Shown piece by piece: positions 1 to 7,075 of a stretch of DNA of 64,000 nt. Each line of letters opens with the position of its first letter. Position 1 is the first letter of the stretch. The notes below the pieces were generated by a model. It ran no database searches. It was not told the origin of the DNA and worked only from the letters and a program-made list of their open reading frames with translations. Position numbers and translations under genes: made by a program. The stretch comes from Dactylosporangium aurantiacum (lineage in GTDB: Bacteria > Actinomycetota > Actinomycetes > Mycobacteriales > Micromonosporaceae). The stretch is from contig NZ_JNYJ01000012.1 of the NCBI RefSeq assembly GCF_000716715.1, positions 1-64,000 of the forward strand, given 5' to 3'.

Positions 1-32
1 TCACGATCCACCGGACGGAACTGCTTCGCCAT
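1..32 (-). CDS. Possible transposase N-terminus, cut by the window edge
   Basis: An ATG at 32 on the minus strand reads off the left edge after ten codons, giving MAKQFRPVDR. From memory, IS1182-type transposases often begin with a basic residue followed by FRP, so this may be the start of such an element. Ten residues cannot prove it. The DNA just upstream (about 33-120) is visibly poorer in GC than the rest of the window, which would fit an insertion-sequence end. No Shine-Dalgarno sequence is visible. It could equally be chance. Confidence 0.25.
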   Translation of the reverse strand, partial: MAKQFRPVDR

Positions 33-385
33 ACCCAATGATCGATCGAGTACCGCGAAAGCGGAACTATCCACACATACCGAAAACGCAACAGGCTCCG
101 TGGCGACAGTGATCCACCGGGTCGATGAAAGTTCGGCATCGGGGTGCGGCGGCTGGGTGCGGGACGGACGGACGGCGACCACCGGGATGCCGCGCGCACG
201 CGCGTGAGTCTGCCGCGCGCCAGCGCAGGCAGTGCGAGCGCAGTGAGCACGGGGGCTCCGGGGTGGGAACCTCCCGGCCGGCCGCGGCGAAAGCCGCCCG
301 AAGCTGGTAACAGCCCGAAGCCAGTGACTGCAGTTTGCGGAAAACGGGAACAGGGCACCCGGTCAATGGAGGAGAGGTGGCTGAG
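33..385. other. Intergenic stretch, no convincing gene
   Basis: The first 90 bases are relatively AT-rich. From about 185 the sequence becomes GC-rich, with CTGCC...GGCAG-type dyads and the string GAGCGCAGTGAGCACGG, which resembles the repeat-like DNA found between cydD and cydC. Open frames here have no family resemblance and no start signals, and I treat them as noise. The Shine-Dalgarno of the next gene (GGAGGAGAGG, from about 369) is the only functional element I can name. Confidence 0.5.
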
Positions 386-805
386 ATGACCGCACAGTGG
401 AAGAAGGGTAAGCGGCGCGCTGAGAGCGTGGCTGAGGACGCCTGGGACTACCTGGTGTCCGCGGTCGAGTCGGCGCGGTCGGTGGGCGGGTCCGTGAAGG
501 ACCGGGCGTACGACATCGCCGACGAGGCGTCGAGCCGGTACAGCTCGGCGTCGGACCGGGTCGGGTCCGTGGCGGACGAGGCGTGGCACCGGGCGAACCT
601 GGCGTTCGACGCGCTGTCGGGTCGCAAGCAGCGCCAGCCGTGGGGCTGGCTCGCGGTCGCCGTCCTCGGTGGGATCGCGGTCGGCTGGGCGGTGGCGGCC
701 TCGGCGCCGAAGGCCATCCAGGCGGCGCAGGAGCGGTTCGAGGACGAGGAAGACGTGCCGTCGCCCACGTACGAGGCGCCGGCGCCGTACCGCGTCGCGG
801 AATGA
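386..805 (+). CDS. Small membrane-anchored hypothetical protein
   Basis: 139 residues, function unknown. The ATG at 386 was chosen because GGAGGAGAGG lies just upstream. An in-frame extension to 335 has no such signal. Residues 1-85 are charged and rich in Ala/Ser/Asp, compatible with long amphipathic helices. Residues 87-106 form one hydrophobic segment, and the tail after it is acidic (FEDEEDVP) and Pro-rich. The layout resembles YtxH-like or other small stress-associated actinobacterial envelope proteins, but I cannot place it in a family. It stands alone, convergent with the acyl-CoA dehydrogenase gene 64 nt downstream. Confidence 0.75.
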   Translation: MTAQWKKGKRRAESVAEDAWDYLVSAVESARSVGGSVKDRAYDIADEASSRYSSASDRVGSVADEAWHRANLAFDALSGRKQRQPWGWLAVAVLGGIAVGWAVAASAPKAIQAAQERFEDEEDVPSPTYEAPAPYRVAE

Positions 806-869
806 CGGCGGGCGGGCCGGCTCTGCGGTGACAGGGCCAGCCCGCTCGGCGAAGCTCAGAAGCCGCGGC

Positions 870-2081
870 TCAGCTGTACTTGCGCAGCTCCCGCTTGGCG
901 AGCGACGCGCGGTGCACCTCGTCGGGGCCGTCGGCGAGCCGCAGCGTCCGGGCCTGCGACCACAGAGCGGCCAGGGGAGTGTCCTGGCTGACGCCGGCCG
1001 CGCCGTGCGCCTGGATCGCCTTGTCGATCACCCACTCGGCCATCTGCGGCACCGCGATCTTGATGGCCTGGATCTCGGTGTGGGCGCCCTTGTTGCCGAC
1101 GGTGTCCATGAGCCAGGCGGTCTTCAGGACCAGCAGGCGGGCCTGCTCGATGCGCACCCGGCTCTCGGCGATCCAGTCGCGCACGACGCCCTGCTCGGCG
1201 AGGGGGCGGCCGAACGCGACCCGCTCGCTGACCCGCTCGCACATGAGCTGCAGCGCCCGCTCCGCCATGCCGATGAGCCGCATGCAGTGGTGGATGCGGC
1301 CGGGGCCGAGGCGGGCCTGCGCGATCGCGAACCCGGAGCCCTCGTCGGCGATGAGGTGGTCGGCCGGGACGCGGACGTCCTCGAACACCACCTCGGCGTG
1401 GCCGCCGTGGGCCGCGTCGGTGTAGCCGAACACGTGCATGCCACGCTTGACGGTGACGCCGGGGGTGTCCCGCGGGACCAGGATCATGCTCTGCTGGCGG
1501 TGCCGTTCGGCGCCCGGGTCGGTCTTGCCCATGACGATGAAGATCACGCAGTTGGGGTTCATCGCGCCGGAGGACCACCATTTGCGGCCGTTGATGACGT
1601 ACGCGTCGCCGTCGCGCTCGATGCGGGTGGCGATGTTGGTCGCGTCGGACGAGGCGACGTCGGGCTCCGTCATGCAGAACGCGGACCGGATCTGGCCCTC
1701 CAGCAGCGGCTTGAGCCACCGGTCCTGCTGCTCCGGCGAGCCGAAGCCGGCGAGGACCTCCATGTTGCCGGTGTCGGGCGCGGCGCAGTTGAGCGCCTCC
1801 GGCGCCAGGTGCGGGCTGCGTCCGGTGATCTCGGCGAGGGGTGCGTACTGCAGGTTGGTGAGGCCGGCGCCGAACCGGTCGTCGGGCAGGAACAGGTTCC
1901 ACAGGCCGCGGTCGCGGGCCGCCGCCTTCAGCTCCTCGATCACCGGTGGGCGGGCCCACGGGTCGTCGAGCCGCGCCAGCTCCTCCTCGAAGCGCGGCTC
2001 GGCCGGGTACACCTCCTCCTGCATGAAGTCGGTGAGCTTCTCGTGCAGCTCGGCGGTGCGCGTGTCGAAGCGGAAGTCCAT
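870..2081 (-). CDS. Acyl-CoA dehydrogenase, ACAD10/11-like
   Basis: 403 residues, full length for the family. FAD enzyme acting on acyl-CoA in the cytoplasm. The acyl-CoA dehydrogenase signature is visible at 135-149 ([15 protein letters not shown]) and the flavin-contact region at 165-176 ([12 protein letters not shown]). The stretch [12 protein letters not shown] (258-269) is typical of the ACAD10/11 branch rather than classical beta-oxidation dehydrogenases. The ATG at 2081 overlaps the TGA of the upstream phosphotransferase by one base (TGATG), so the two are co-translated. In human ACAD10/11 and in the Pseudomonas levulinate pathway the same two activities convert 4-hydroxyacyl-CoA through a 4-phospho intermediate. 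I infer the same role here; the substrate is unproven. Confidence 0.9.
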   Translation of the reverse strand: MDFRFDTRTAELHEKLTDFMQEEVYPAEPRFEEELARLDDPWARPPVIEELKAAARDRGLWNLFLPDDRFGAGLTNLQYAPLAEITGRSPHLAPEALNCAAPDTGNMEVLAGFGSPEQQDRWLKPLLEGQIRSAFCMTEPDVASSDATNIATRIERDGDAYVINGRKWWSSGAMNPNCVIFIVMGKTDPGAERHRQQSMILVPRDTPGVTVKRGMHVFGYTDAAHGGHAEVVFEDVRVPADHLIADEGSGFAIAQARLGPGRIHHCMRLIGMAERALQLMCERVSERVAFGRPLAEQGVVRDWIAESRVRIEQARLLVLKTAWLMDTVGNKGAHTEIQAIKIAVPQMAEWVIDKAIQAHGAAGVSQDTPLAALWSQARTLRLADGPDEVHRASLAKRELRKYS

Positions 2082-3106
2082 CAGCTCTCTCCGTTGATCG
2101 CTGCGAGACCCTGCGCGAGCAGGGGTGGGACCAGCGCGCCGATCTGGTCGAAGCCGGCGCCGACCGTCTGGCCGTTGGTGTAGCGGAAGTGGATGCCCTC
2201 CAGGATGACGGCGAGCTTGTAGCAGGCCATCGCGACGTACCAGTGCAGATCGTCCAGCGGCAGCGGGCTGCCCTCGGCGTAGCGCTCCAGCAGCGCGTCG
2301 CCGGTCGGGAAGCCGGCGTCGGCGCCCAGCCCGTCGGCGATCGGGTTGACGCCGATCTTGAGCCGGTCGAGCACCGTCCAGTACGCCAGCAGCAGACCCA
2401 GATCGGTGAGCGGGTCGCCGAGGGTGGCCATCTCCCAGTCGAGCACCGCCGCGACCCGCATGGTCCCGGGGTCGACGATGAGGTTGTCGAGGCGGTAGTC
2501 GCCGTGCACGATCGCGGTGGTGGCGGAGGCGGGGATGCCGGCGGCGAGCCGGTCGCGCAGGGTCTCCGCGTCCGGCAGGTCCCGGCTCGTCGACTGGGCC
2601 AGCTGCTTCGACCAGCGCCGGACCTGCCGCTCCAGGAACCCCTCGGGCCGGCCGAAGTCGGCGAGCCCGATCGCGGCGGGGTCGACGCGGTGCAGGCCGG
2701 CGAGGGTGTCCATCATCGCGAACGCCACGTCGCGGCGGGCCTGGTCGCCGAGCGGGTCGGTCTGCCGGCGGCTGCGCAGCACCACACCCGGCACCCGGGA
2801 CATCAGGTAGAACGGCGCGCCGATGACGCTGTCGTCCTCGCACAGCAGCAGCGCCTCCGGCACCGGCACGGTGGTCGGGCCGAGCGCGGAGATGATCCGG
2901 TGCTCGCGGGCCATGTCGTGGGCGGTGGCCAGGACGTGCCCGAGCGGCGGCCGGCGCAGCACGAAGACCTCGTTGAGCACGTACGTCAGGTTGGACCGGC
3001 CGCCGGCGATGAGCTCGGCGTGGAGGGGCTCGGCGACGAGGCCGGGGGCCTTGTCCCGCAGGTATGCGGCGAGGCGGGCGAGGTCGAGACCGGGCGGGGT
3101 GCTCAT
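2081..3106 (-). CDS. Aminoglycoside phosphotransferase-fold kinase (4-hydroxyacyl-CoA kinase-like)
   Basis: 341 residues with the APH/choline-kinase fold. The ATP-lobe loop GGRSNLTY lies at 35-42, the Brenner motif HGDYRLDN at 201-208 (catalytic Asp203, metal-binding Asn208) and the second metal motif DWE at 223-225. The start at 3106 matches a promoter with TTGACA and a -10-like box exactly 6 nt before the ATG. It is the first gene of a two-gene operon with the dehydrogenase, an arrangement that mirrors the two domains of ACAD10/11. From that parallel I infer phosphorylation of a 4-hydroxyacyl-CoA rather than antibiotic resistance. Confidence 0.85.
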   Translation of the reverse strand: MSTPPGLDLARLAAYLRDKAPGLVAEPLHAELIAGGRSNLTYVLNEVFVLRRPPLGHVLATAHDMAREHRIISALGPTTVPVPEALLLCEDDSVIGAPFYLMSRVPGVVLRSRRQTDPLGDQARRDVAFAMMDTLAGLHRVDPAAIGLADFGRPEGFLERQVRRWSKQLAQSTSRDLPDAETLRDRLAAGIPASATTAIVHGDYRLDNLIVDPGTMRVAAVLDWEMATLGDPLTDLGLLLAYWTVLDRLKIGVNPIADGLGADAGFPTGDALLERYAEGSPLPLDDLHWYVAMACYKLAVILEGIHFRYTNGQTVGAGFDQIGALVPPLLAQGLAAINGES

Positions 3107-3112
3107 ACGGCC

Positions 3113-3142
3113 AGTCCATGGGTGAGACGCGTTCTCTGTCAA
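3113..3142 (-). promoter_or_regulatory. Promoter of the phosphotransferase-dehydrogenase operon
   Basis: On the minus strand a perfect -35 TTGACA (3142-3137) is followed after 18 bp by TGGACT (3118-3113), which lies 6 nt before the ATG at 3106. This predicts a leaderless transcript. The -10 lacks the usual A at position 2, so it is near-consensus. Confidence 0.55.
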
Positions 3143-3170
3143 GCATCGAGCGAGGTTTTTCACCGCCATT

Positions 3171-3186
3171 GTCCGTTTTCACGGAC
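3171..3186. promoter_or_regulatory. Possible operator between divergent genes
   Basis: A perfect inverted repeat GTCCGT-TTTC-ACGGAC lies about 30 bp upstream of the phosphotransferase -35 box, in the 243-bp gap that also serves the first ACT-domain gene. No regulator gene is adjacent, so the ligand and protein are unknown. Confidence 0.35.
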
Positions 3187-3349
3187 TCCGCGCCGACCCG
3201 TCGCGGGCGCCGGAGACGTTCCGGCATCGACACCGCGGCGAAACGGCGCGGAAATCCGGGGTCGGCAAGCTGTTCGCAGTACCGGAGAGCAAGACGTACA
3301 CCAACGGCGGCGTACAGGTCAGCCAAGGACGAACGGGAGGTCGATCTAC

Positions 3350-4123
3350 ATGCTGCTGAGGCTGCGAGTGGCGCTCCCCGACCGTCCCGGCTCACTCGGG
3401 CAGGTCGCCCGGACGCTGGGTGTGGTCGGTGCCGACATCGTTTCGGTCGTAGTGCTGGAACGCGTCGGTGGCCGTGCGGTGGACGACCTCACCGTGGTTT
3501 GGCCGGCTTCGGCCCCTGTCGACCGTGTTCTCACGGGTCTCGCGGCGATCCCAGGCGTTCGCGTGGACGGTGTGTGGCGCGGCACGGAGCTGTCGGAGCC
3601 GAGCAGTGGCCGCGAGGTCGCGCTCATCGGACAGGTGGCGGCAAACCCGCAGAACGGCCTGGCAACGGTCGTCGACGCGGCACCGGCACTGTTCGGCGCG
3701 GACTGGGCGGTCGCGATCCTGGTCGGATCGGACTGGGCGGGCGGCGGCGCGCGCGCCCAGGCATGGACCGACTCCTCGGTGATCTGCGCCAGCTGGCGCA
3801 CTCCGGATGTCCCCCCACAGGTGGACATCGCACCACTCCGACCTCGTGCGATCAGCGCAGCTGACGGCGTCCATCTCGCTGTCGCGCCTTTTCAGCGCGG
3901 AGGTCTGGTCCTTGTTGTCGCCCGCGGCGGGGCGGGCGGCGACGCTGGAGCACCACCCTTCCACGGCTCCGAGGTGGAACGGCTGGCGCAGTTGGTCGGT
4001 GCAACCGCATCTGTGCTGGGGGAACGGCTGGCGGGGCCCGGCTTGGCGGAGCTGGGTGAAGCGGGCGGTTCCGTGACCGGAACCCCCGCTCCCGCCGGCA
4101 CAACTGCCTCCTGGGCGGCCTGA
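3350..4123 (+). CDS. ACT-domain regulatory protein
   Basis: 257 residues. Residues 1-70 read as an ACT domain ([20 protein letters not shown]), the small-ligand-binding module usually used for amino-acid sensing. The remaining ~185 residues contain no catalytic motif I recognise and may be a second sensory domain. GGGAGG lies about 10 nt before the ATG at 3350. An open frame extends far upstream, but it crosses the divergent operon and is a shadow. A second ACT protein follows 76 nt downstream, so the pair may work together. Role beyond ligand binding is unknown. Confidence 0.7.
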   Translation: MLLRLRVALPDRPGSLGQVARTLGVVGADIVSVVVLERVGGRAVDDLTVVWPASAPVDRVLTGLAAIPGVRVDGVWRGTELSEPSSGREVALIGQVAANPQNGLATVVDAAPALFGADWAVAILVGSDWAGGGARAQAWTDSSVICASWRTPDVPPQVDIAPLRPRAISAADGVHLAVAPFQRGGLVLVVARGGAGGDAGAPPFHGSEVERLAQLVGATASVLGERLAGPGLAELGEAGGSVTGTPAPAGTTASWAA

Positions 4124-4127
4124 CCGG

Positions 4128-4148
4128 CGCGGGTCCCGTGGACCCGCG
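4128..4148 (+). terminator. Hairpin between the two ACT genes
   Basis: CGCGGGTCC-CGT-GGACCCGCG forms a perfect 9-bp stem with a 3-nt loop immediately after the first ACT gene. There is no T-run, so it could be a GC-only terminator or a processing or attenuation hairpin. Confidence 0.5.
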
Positions 4149-4199
4149 GCGCGTCCCCCTCGGCTGCCCAGGCTGCGTCACAAGCAAGGAGCCCCCCGA

Positions 4200-4736
4200 A
4201 TGACCCTCTGGCGTATCCGGGCGACCGTCGACGACCGCCCCGGCTTCCTCTCCGTCCTGACCGCCAGCCTCGCGCTGCGCAAGGTCAACATCCTCTCCGT
4301 CCAGGTGCACACCACCGAGTCCGGCGCGGTCGACGACTTCCTCGTCGAGGCGCCCGACGAGCTGAGCGTCGCGGACCTCACCGAGGCGGTCCAGCGGGGC
4401 CGCGGGCGCGACGTGTGGATCGCCCAGGCCGACGTGCGGGGGCTCATCGACGAGCCGACCCGGGTGCTCGCCCTCGCGGCGAAGGTGCTGGACGGCACCG
4501 CGACCCTGGAGGAGGCGCTCGCGTCGCTGCTCGGCGGCTGCGACATCTCCTGGCGGGCGGACACGTCCAGGGGTGCGGAGGGTTACACCGCGACCGGCAT
4601 GCAGCTGCAGGACCCGGCCGGCGGCACGCTGTACGTGCGCCGCCCGGCGCCGCCGTTCACCCCGGCGGAGTACGCCCGGGCCCATGCCCTGGTCGGCCTG
4701 GCCCAGGTGGCCGGGAAGCGCAACACCGCAGCCTGA
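4200..4736 (+). CDS. ACT-domain protein, amino-acid-binding type
   Basis: 178 residues. The N-terminal ~70 residues have the ACT pattern (RIRATVDDRPGFLSVLTASL, then KVNILSVQVH). The C-terminal half (roughly 100-170) has no recognisable motif. The AAGGAG at 4186-4191 supports the ATG at 4200. It follows the other ACT gene in the same direction and ends just before a strong intrinsic terminator, so the two genes form one short unit. A regulatory role in amino-acid metabolism is inferred from the domain only. Confidence 0.75.
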   Translation: MTLWRIRATVDDRPGFLSVLTASLALRKVNILSVQVHTTESGAVDDFLVEAPDELSVADLTEAVQRGRGRDVWIAQADVRGLIDEPTRVLALAAKVLDGTATLEEALASLLGGCDISWRADTSRGAEGYTATGMQLQDPAGGTLYVRRPAPPFTPAEYARAHALVGLAQVAGKRNTAA

Positions 4737-4746
4737 GCGACTTCAC

Positions 4747-4786
4747 AGCAGCGCCCGCGCTCCACCGAGCGCGGGCGCTGCTTTTT
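4747..4786 (+). terminator. Strong Rho-independent terminator
   Basis: A perfect 16-bp stem (4747-4762 with 4767-4782, CACC loop) is followed by TTTTT at 4782-4786. This classic terminator separates the ACT genes from the cyd operon, so the cyd promoter must lie within the next 58 bases. Confidence 0.9.
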
Positions 4787-4792
4787 CGCGTA

Positions 4793-4831
4793 CCTACATG
4801 TAGGCTGCCGACATGTTGCTTGGGTACATGT
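4793..4831 (+). promoter_or_regulatory. Three ACATGT boxes with 15-bp period before cydA
   Basis: ACATGT occurs at 4796-4801, 4811-4816 and 4826-4831, exactly 15 bp apart. The first copy sits in the 12-bp palindrome CCTACATGTAGG (4793-4804). The array overlaps the likely -10 box TAGGCT and the transcription start, as expected for a repressor. It does not resemble the Rex operator known for cyd operons of Streptomyces. Confidence 0.55.
4801..4806 (+). promoter_or_regulatory. -10 box of the cyd operon
   Basis: TAGGCT lies exactly 6 nt before the ATG at 4813, the same geometry as the leaderless genes elsewhere in the window. No clear -35 is visible, and that region is inside the upstream terminator. 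Confidence 0.5.
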
Positions 4832-4848
4832 CGGGGGGCAACCTATGA
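4813..4848 (+). CDS. Leaderless 11-codon leader ORF coupled to cydA
   Basis: ATG at 4813 encodes MLLGYMSGGNL and stops at TGA 4846-4848, overlapping the cydA ATG in an ATGA. The TAGGCT box 6 nt upstream predicts a transcript beginning at this ATG. Translation of the leader would then deliver ribosomes to cydA, whose own GGGGGG Shine-Dalgarno lies inside the leader. Two of the three ACATGT boxes lie within it. No peptide function is implied; the case rests on spacing and overlap. Confidence 0.45.
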   Translation: MLLGYMSGGNL

Positions 4849-6098
4849 CCGCGCTCGACTCCGCGCGCTGGCAGTTCGCCGTCACCGCGTCGCTGCACTT
4901 CCTGTTCGTGGCCCTCACGCTCGGCCTGGTCTTCCACGTCGCCGCGACCCAGACGCGCTACGTGCGCACCGGCGATCCCGTGTACGGCCGGATGGCCCGC
5001 TTCTGGGGCTCGCTGTACGCGATCAACTACGCCGTCGGCATCGCCACGGGCCTCGTCATGGAGTTCGAGATCGGGCTCAACTGGAGCGGCCTGTCCCGGC
5101 TCACCGGCGACGTGTTCGGCGCGCCGCTCGCCCTGGAGACGCTCGTCGCGTTCGTGCTCGAGTCGACGCTGCTGGGCATGTGGCTCTTCGGCTGGGAGCG
5201 GCTCAACCGGCGGCTGCACCTGGCCCTCATCTGGGGCGTCGCCGCGACCGCGCTGCTGAGCGCGTTCTGGGTGATGGTCTCCAACGCGTTCCTGCAGCAC
5301 CCCGTCGGCTACGTGCTCGACAGCGACGGCCGGGCGCGGCTCACCGACTTCACCGCGCTGCTGGGCAACAGCGCCCTGTGGTTCGCCCTCGCCCACGTGG
5401 TATTCGCCGCCATGCTCACCGGCGGGATGTTCGTCGCCGGCGTCAGCGCCTGGCACCTGCGCCGCCGCCCCGGCGGCGAGCACACCGAGCTGTTCCGCCG
5501 GTCGCTGCGCACCGGCCTGCACAACGCGCTGGCCGGCGTGTTCCTCACCATCGGCTTCGGCTACGCCCAGTTCGGCCCGCTCACGCGGAACCAGCCGACC
5601 AAGCTCGCCGGCGGCGACGAGGCCGTCGCCCGGCAGGCCGAGATGGTCGCCAGATACGGCCCCGGCGACTACATCCCCGACGGCATCGTCGGCACCTCGC
5701 TCGGCATCATGATCATGGTGGCGAACCTGCTGTTCCTGATCCTGCTCGCCGCGCGGCTGCTCGCCATCCGCGACGTGCTCAGCACCCGGCGCTGGGCCCG
5801 GCCGATGCTGTGGCTGCTCACCGCCCTCATCCCGGTGCCGTTCCTCACCGCGATCGCCGGTTGGATCGTCCGCGAGGAGGGCCGCCAGCCGTGGGCCGTC
5901 TACGGGCTGCTCAAGACCGCCGACGCGGTGTCACCGATGAGCGACGGCGCGCTGCTGGCCTCCACGGTCGGGTTCACCGCGCTGGTCGTGGGCCTCGTCG
6001 CCGTCGACTGGTGGCTGTTGGCCCGCAAGGCCAGACGCGGCCCGGGCGACGAGTTCCTGCCCGAGCCCGAGCCCGCCCGCGAGGAGGTTTCTGTATGA
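4845..6098 (+). CDS. cydA: Cytochrome bd oxidase subunit I
   Basis: 417 residues, integral membrane. It oxidises quinol and carries the haems that reduce oxygen. Visible ligand positions match E. coli with a one- or two-residue offset: His18 (b595), His184 (b558), and Met289 or Met291 as the likely second b558 ligand. Glu98 and Glu106 correspond to the proton-channel Glu pair. The GRQPW signature is at 346-350. The Q-loop after QPTKLA (250-255) is short, so this is the short-loop form common in Gram-positives. The ATG at 4845 is preceded by GGGGGG and overlaps the leader ORF. The stop overlaps cydB by ATGA. Confidence 0.95.
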   Translation: MTALDSARWQFAVTASLHFLFVALTLGLVFHVAATQTRYVRTGDPVYGRMARFWGSLYAINYAVGIATGLVMEFEIGLNWSGLSRLTGDVFGAPLALETLVAFVLESTLLGMWLFGWERLNRRLHLALIWGVAATALLSAFWVMVSNAFLQHPVGYVLDSDGRARLTDFTALLGNSALWFALAHVVFAAMLTGGMFVAGVSAWHLRRRPGGEHTELFRRSLRTGLHNALAGVFLTIGFGYAQFGPLTRNQPTKLAGGDEAVARQAEMVARYGPGDYIPDGIVGTSLGIMIMVANLLFLILLAARLLAIRDVLSTRRWARPMLWLLTALIPVPFLTAIAGWIVREEGRQPWAVYGLLKTADAVSPMSDGALLASTVGFTALVVGLVAVDWWLLARKARRGPGDEFLPEPEPAREEVSV

Positions 6099-7063
6099 GC
6101 ACCGTTTGGTACGCGGTCCTGGGACTGCTCTTCATGGCGTACTTCGCGCTCGGCGGGCTCGACCAGGGCGTCGCGCTCCTGCTGCCGCGGCACCGGGGCG
6201 ACGCCGCGAAGCGGGCCGCGCTCAACGCCGTCGGCCCCCGGTTCCTCGGCAACGAGGTCTGGATCGTCGGCGCCGTCGGGGTGCTCGTCGCCGCGTTCCC
6301 GCGGCTGGAGGGGGAGCTGTTCGGCGCGGCGTACCCGGTGGTCGTCGCGGTCGTGCTCGGCCTCATCGCGTTGAACGCCGGCGTGCAGCTGCGCGGCCGG
6401 ACGGCGCGGCCCGGCGGGTTCGACGCGCTGATCACCGCCGGCGCCGCCGCGCTCGCCGTCGGCTGGGGGCTGCTGCTCGGTGTCGTGCTGCACGGTGTAC
6501 CGATGACCGCCGACGGCCACGTGCACGGCTTCGCGCCCCTGTCCAGCCCCGCCGTGTGGCTCACCGCCCTGGTCAACGTGGTGCTCGTGGTGGCGAACGG
6601 CGCCGCGTACCTCGCCTGGCGCGGCGACCCGGCGAACCGCCGCGTGCTGGACGTGGCGGCCCCCGCCGGCGCCGGGCTCGTCGTCCTGTCGGCGGTGGTC
6701 TGGTCCTGGCAGGAGCCGCCCGGCGTGCGCAACCCGCTCCTGGCGGCCGCCCTCGCCGCGGTGACCGCCGGCGCGCTGCTCGCCGCCCGGTACCTCACCG
6801 GCGGGCGGGCCGTCACCGCCACGCTTGTGGCGTGCGCCCTACCGGTGATCACGGTCGCCCTGGCCAGGTACCCCGGCGTGCTAGCGTCCACGATGGACCC
6901 GGGCGCGACGGTGACCGTCGACAGCGCGGCCGCCGGTGGGGACACCCTCCGGTTGCTCGCCATCGGCGCCGCGCCGCTGCTGCCGGTGCTGGCCGCCGTG
7001 CAGATCGCCTGCTGGTGGCTGTTCGGGCGGCGGGAGAGTCGGCCCACCCCTCTCTACTGGTAG
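6095..7063 (+). CDS. cydB: Cytochrome bd oxidase subunit II
   Basis: 322 residues, multi-spanning membrane partner of CydA. The conserved N-terminal region is visible (GGLDQG at 20-25 and GNEVW at 52-56). Eight or nine hydrophobic segments follow. The start codon overlaps the cydA stop (ATGA at 6095-6098), and GAGGAGG just upstream gives a good ribosome site. It forms the oxidase core with CydA. The following cydD begins 12 nt after its stop. Confidence 0.95.
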   Translation: MSTVWYAVLGLLFMAYFALGGLDQGVALLLPRHRGDAAKRAALNAVGPRFLGNEVWIVGAVGVLVAAFPRLEGELFGAAYPVVVAVVLGLIALNAGVQLRGRTARPGGFDALITAGAAALAVGWGLLLGVVLHGVPMTADGHVHGFAPLSSPAVWLTALVNVVLVVANGAAYLAWRGDPANRRVLDVAAPAGAGLVVLSAVVWSWQEPPGVRNPLLAAALAAVTAGALLAARYLTGGRAVTATLVACALPVITVALARYPGVLASTMDPGATVTVDSAAAGGDTLRLLAIGAAPLLPVLAAVQIACWWLFGRRESRPTPLYW

Positions 7064-7075
7064 GGCACGCGGACG

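Noticed and set aside
2081..3106. Aminoglycoside-resistance kinase
   Set aside because: The fold is shared, but coupling to an ACAD10/11-type dehydrogenase points to acyl-CoA metabolism.
2082..3395. Extension of the dehydrogenase frame through the phosphotransferase gene as one 841-residue protein
   Set aside because: The upstream part is Arg/Pro-rich noise in a different phase. The phosphotransferase motifs are in another frame, and the ATG at 2081 gives a normal-length dehydrogenase.
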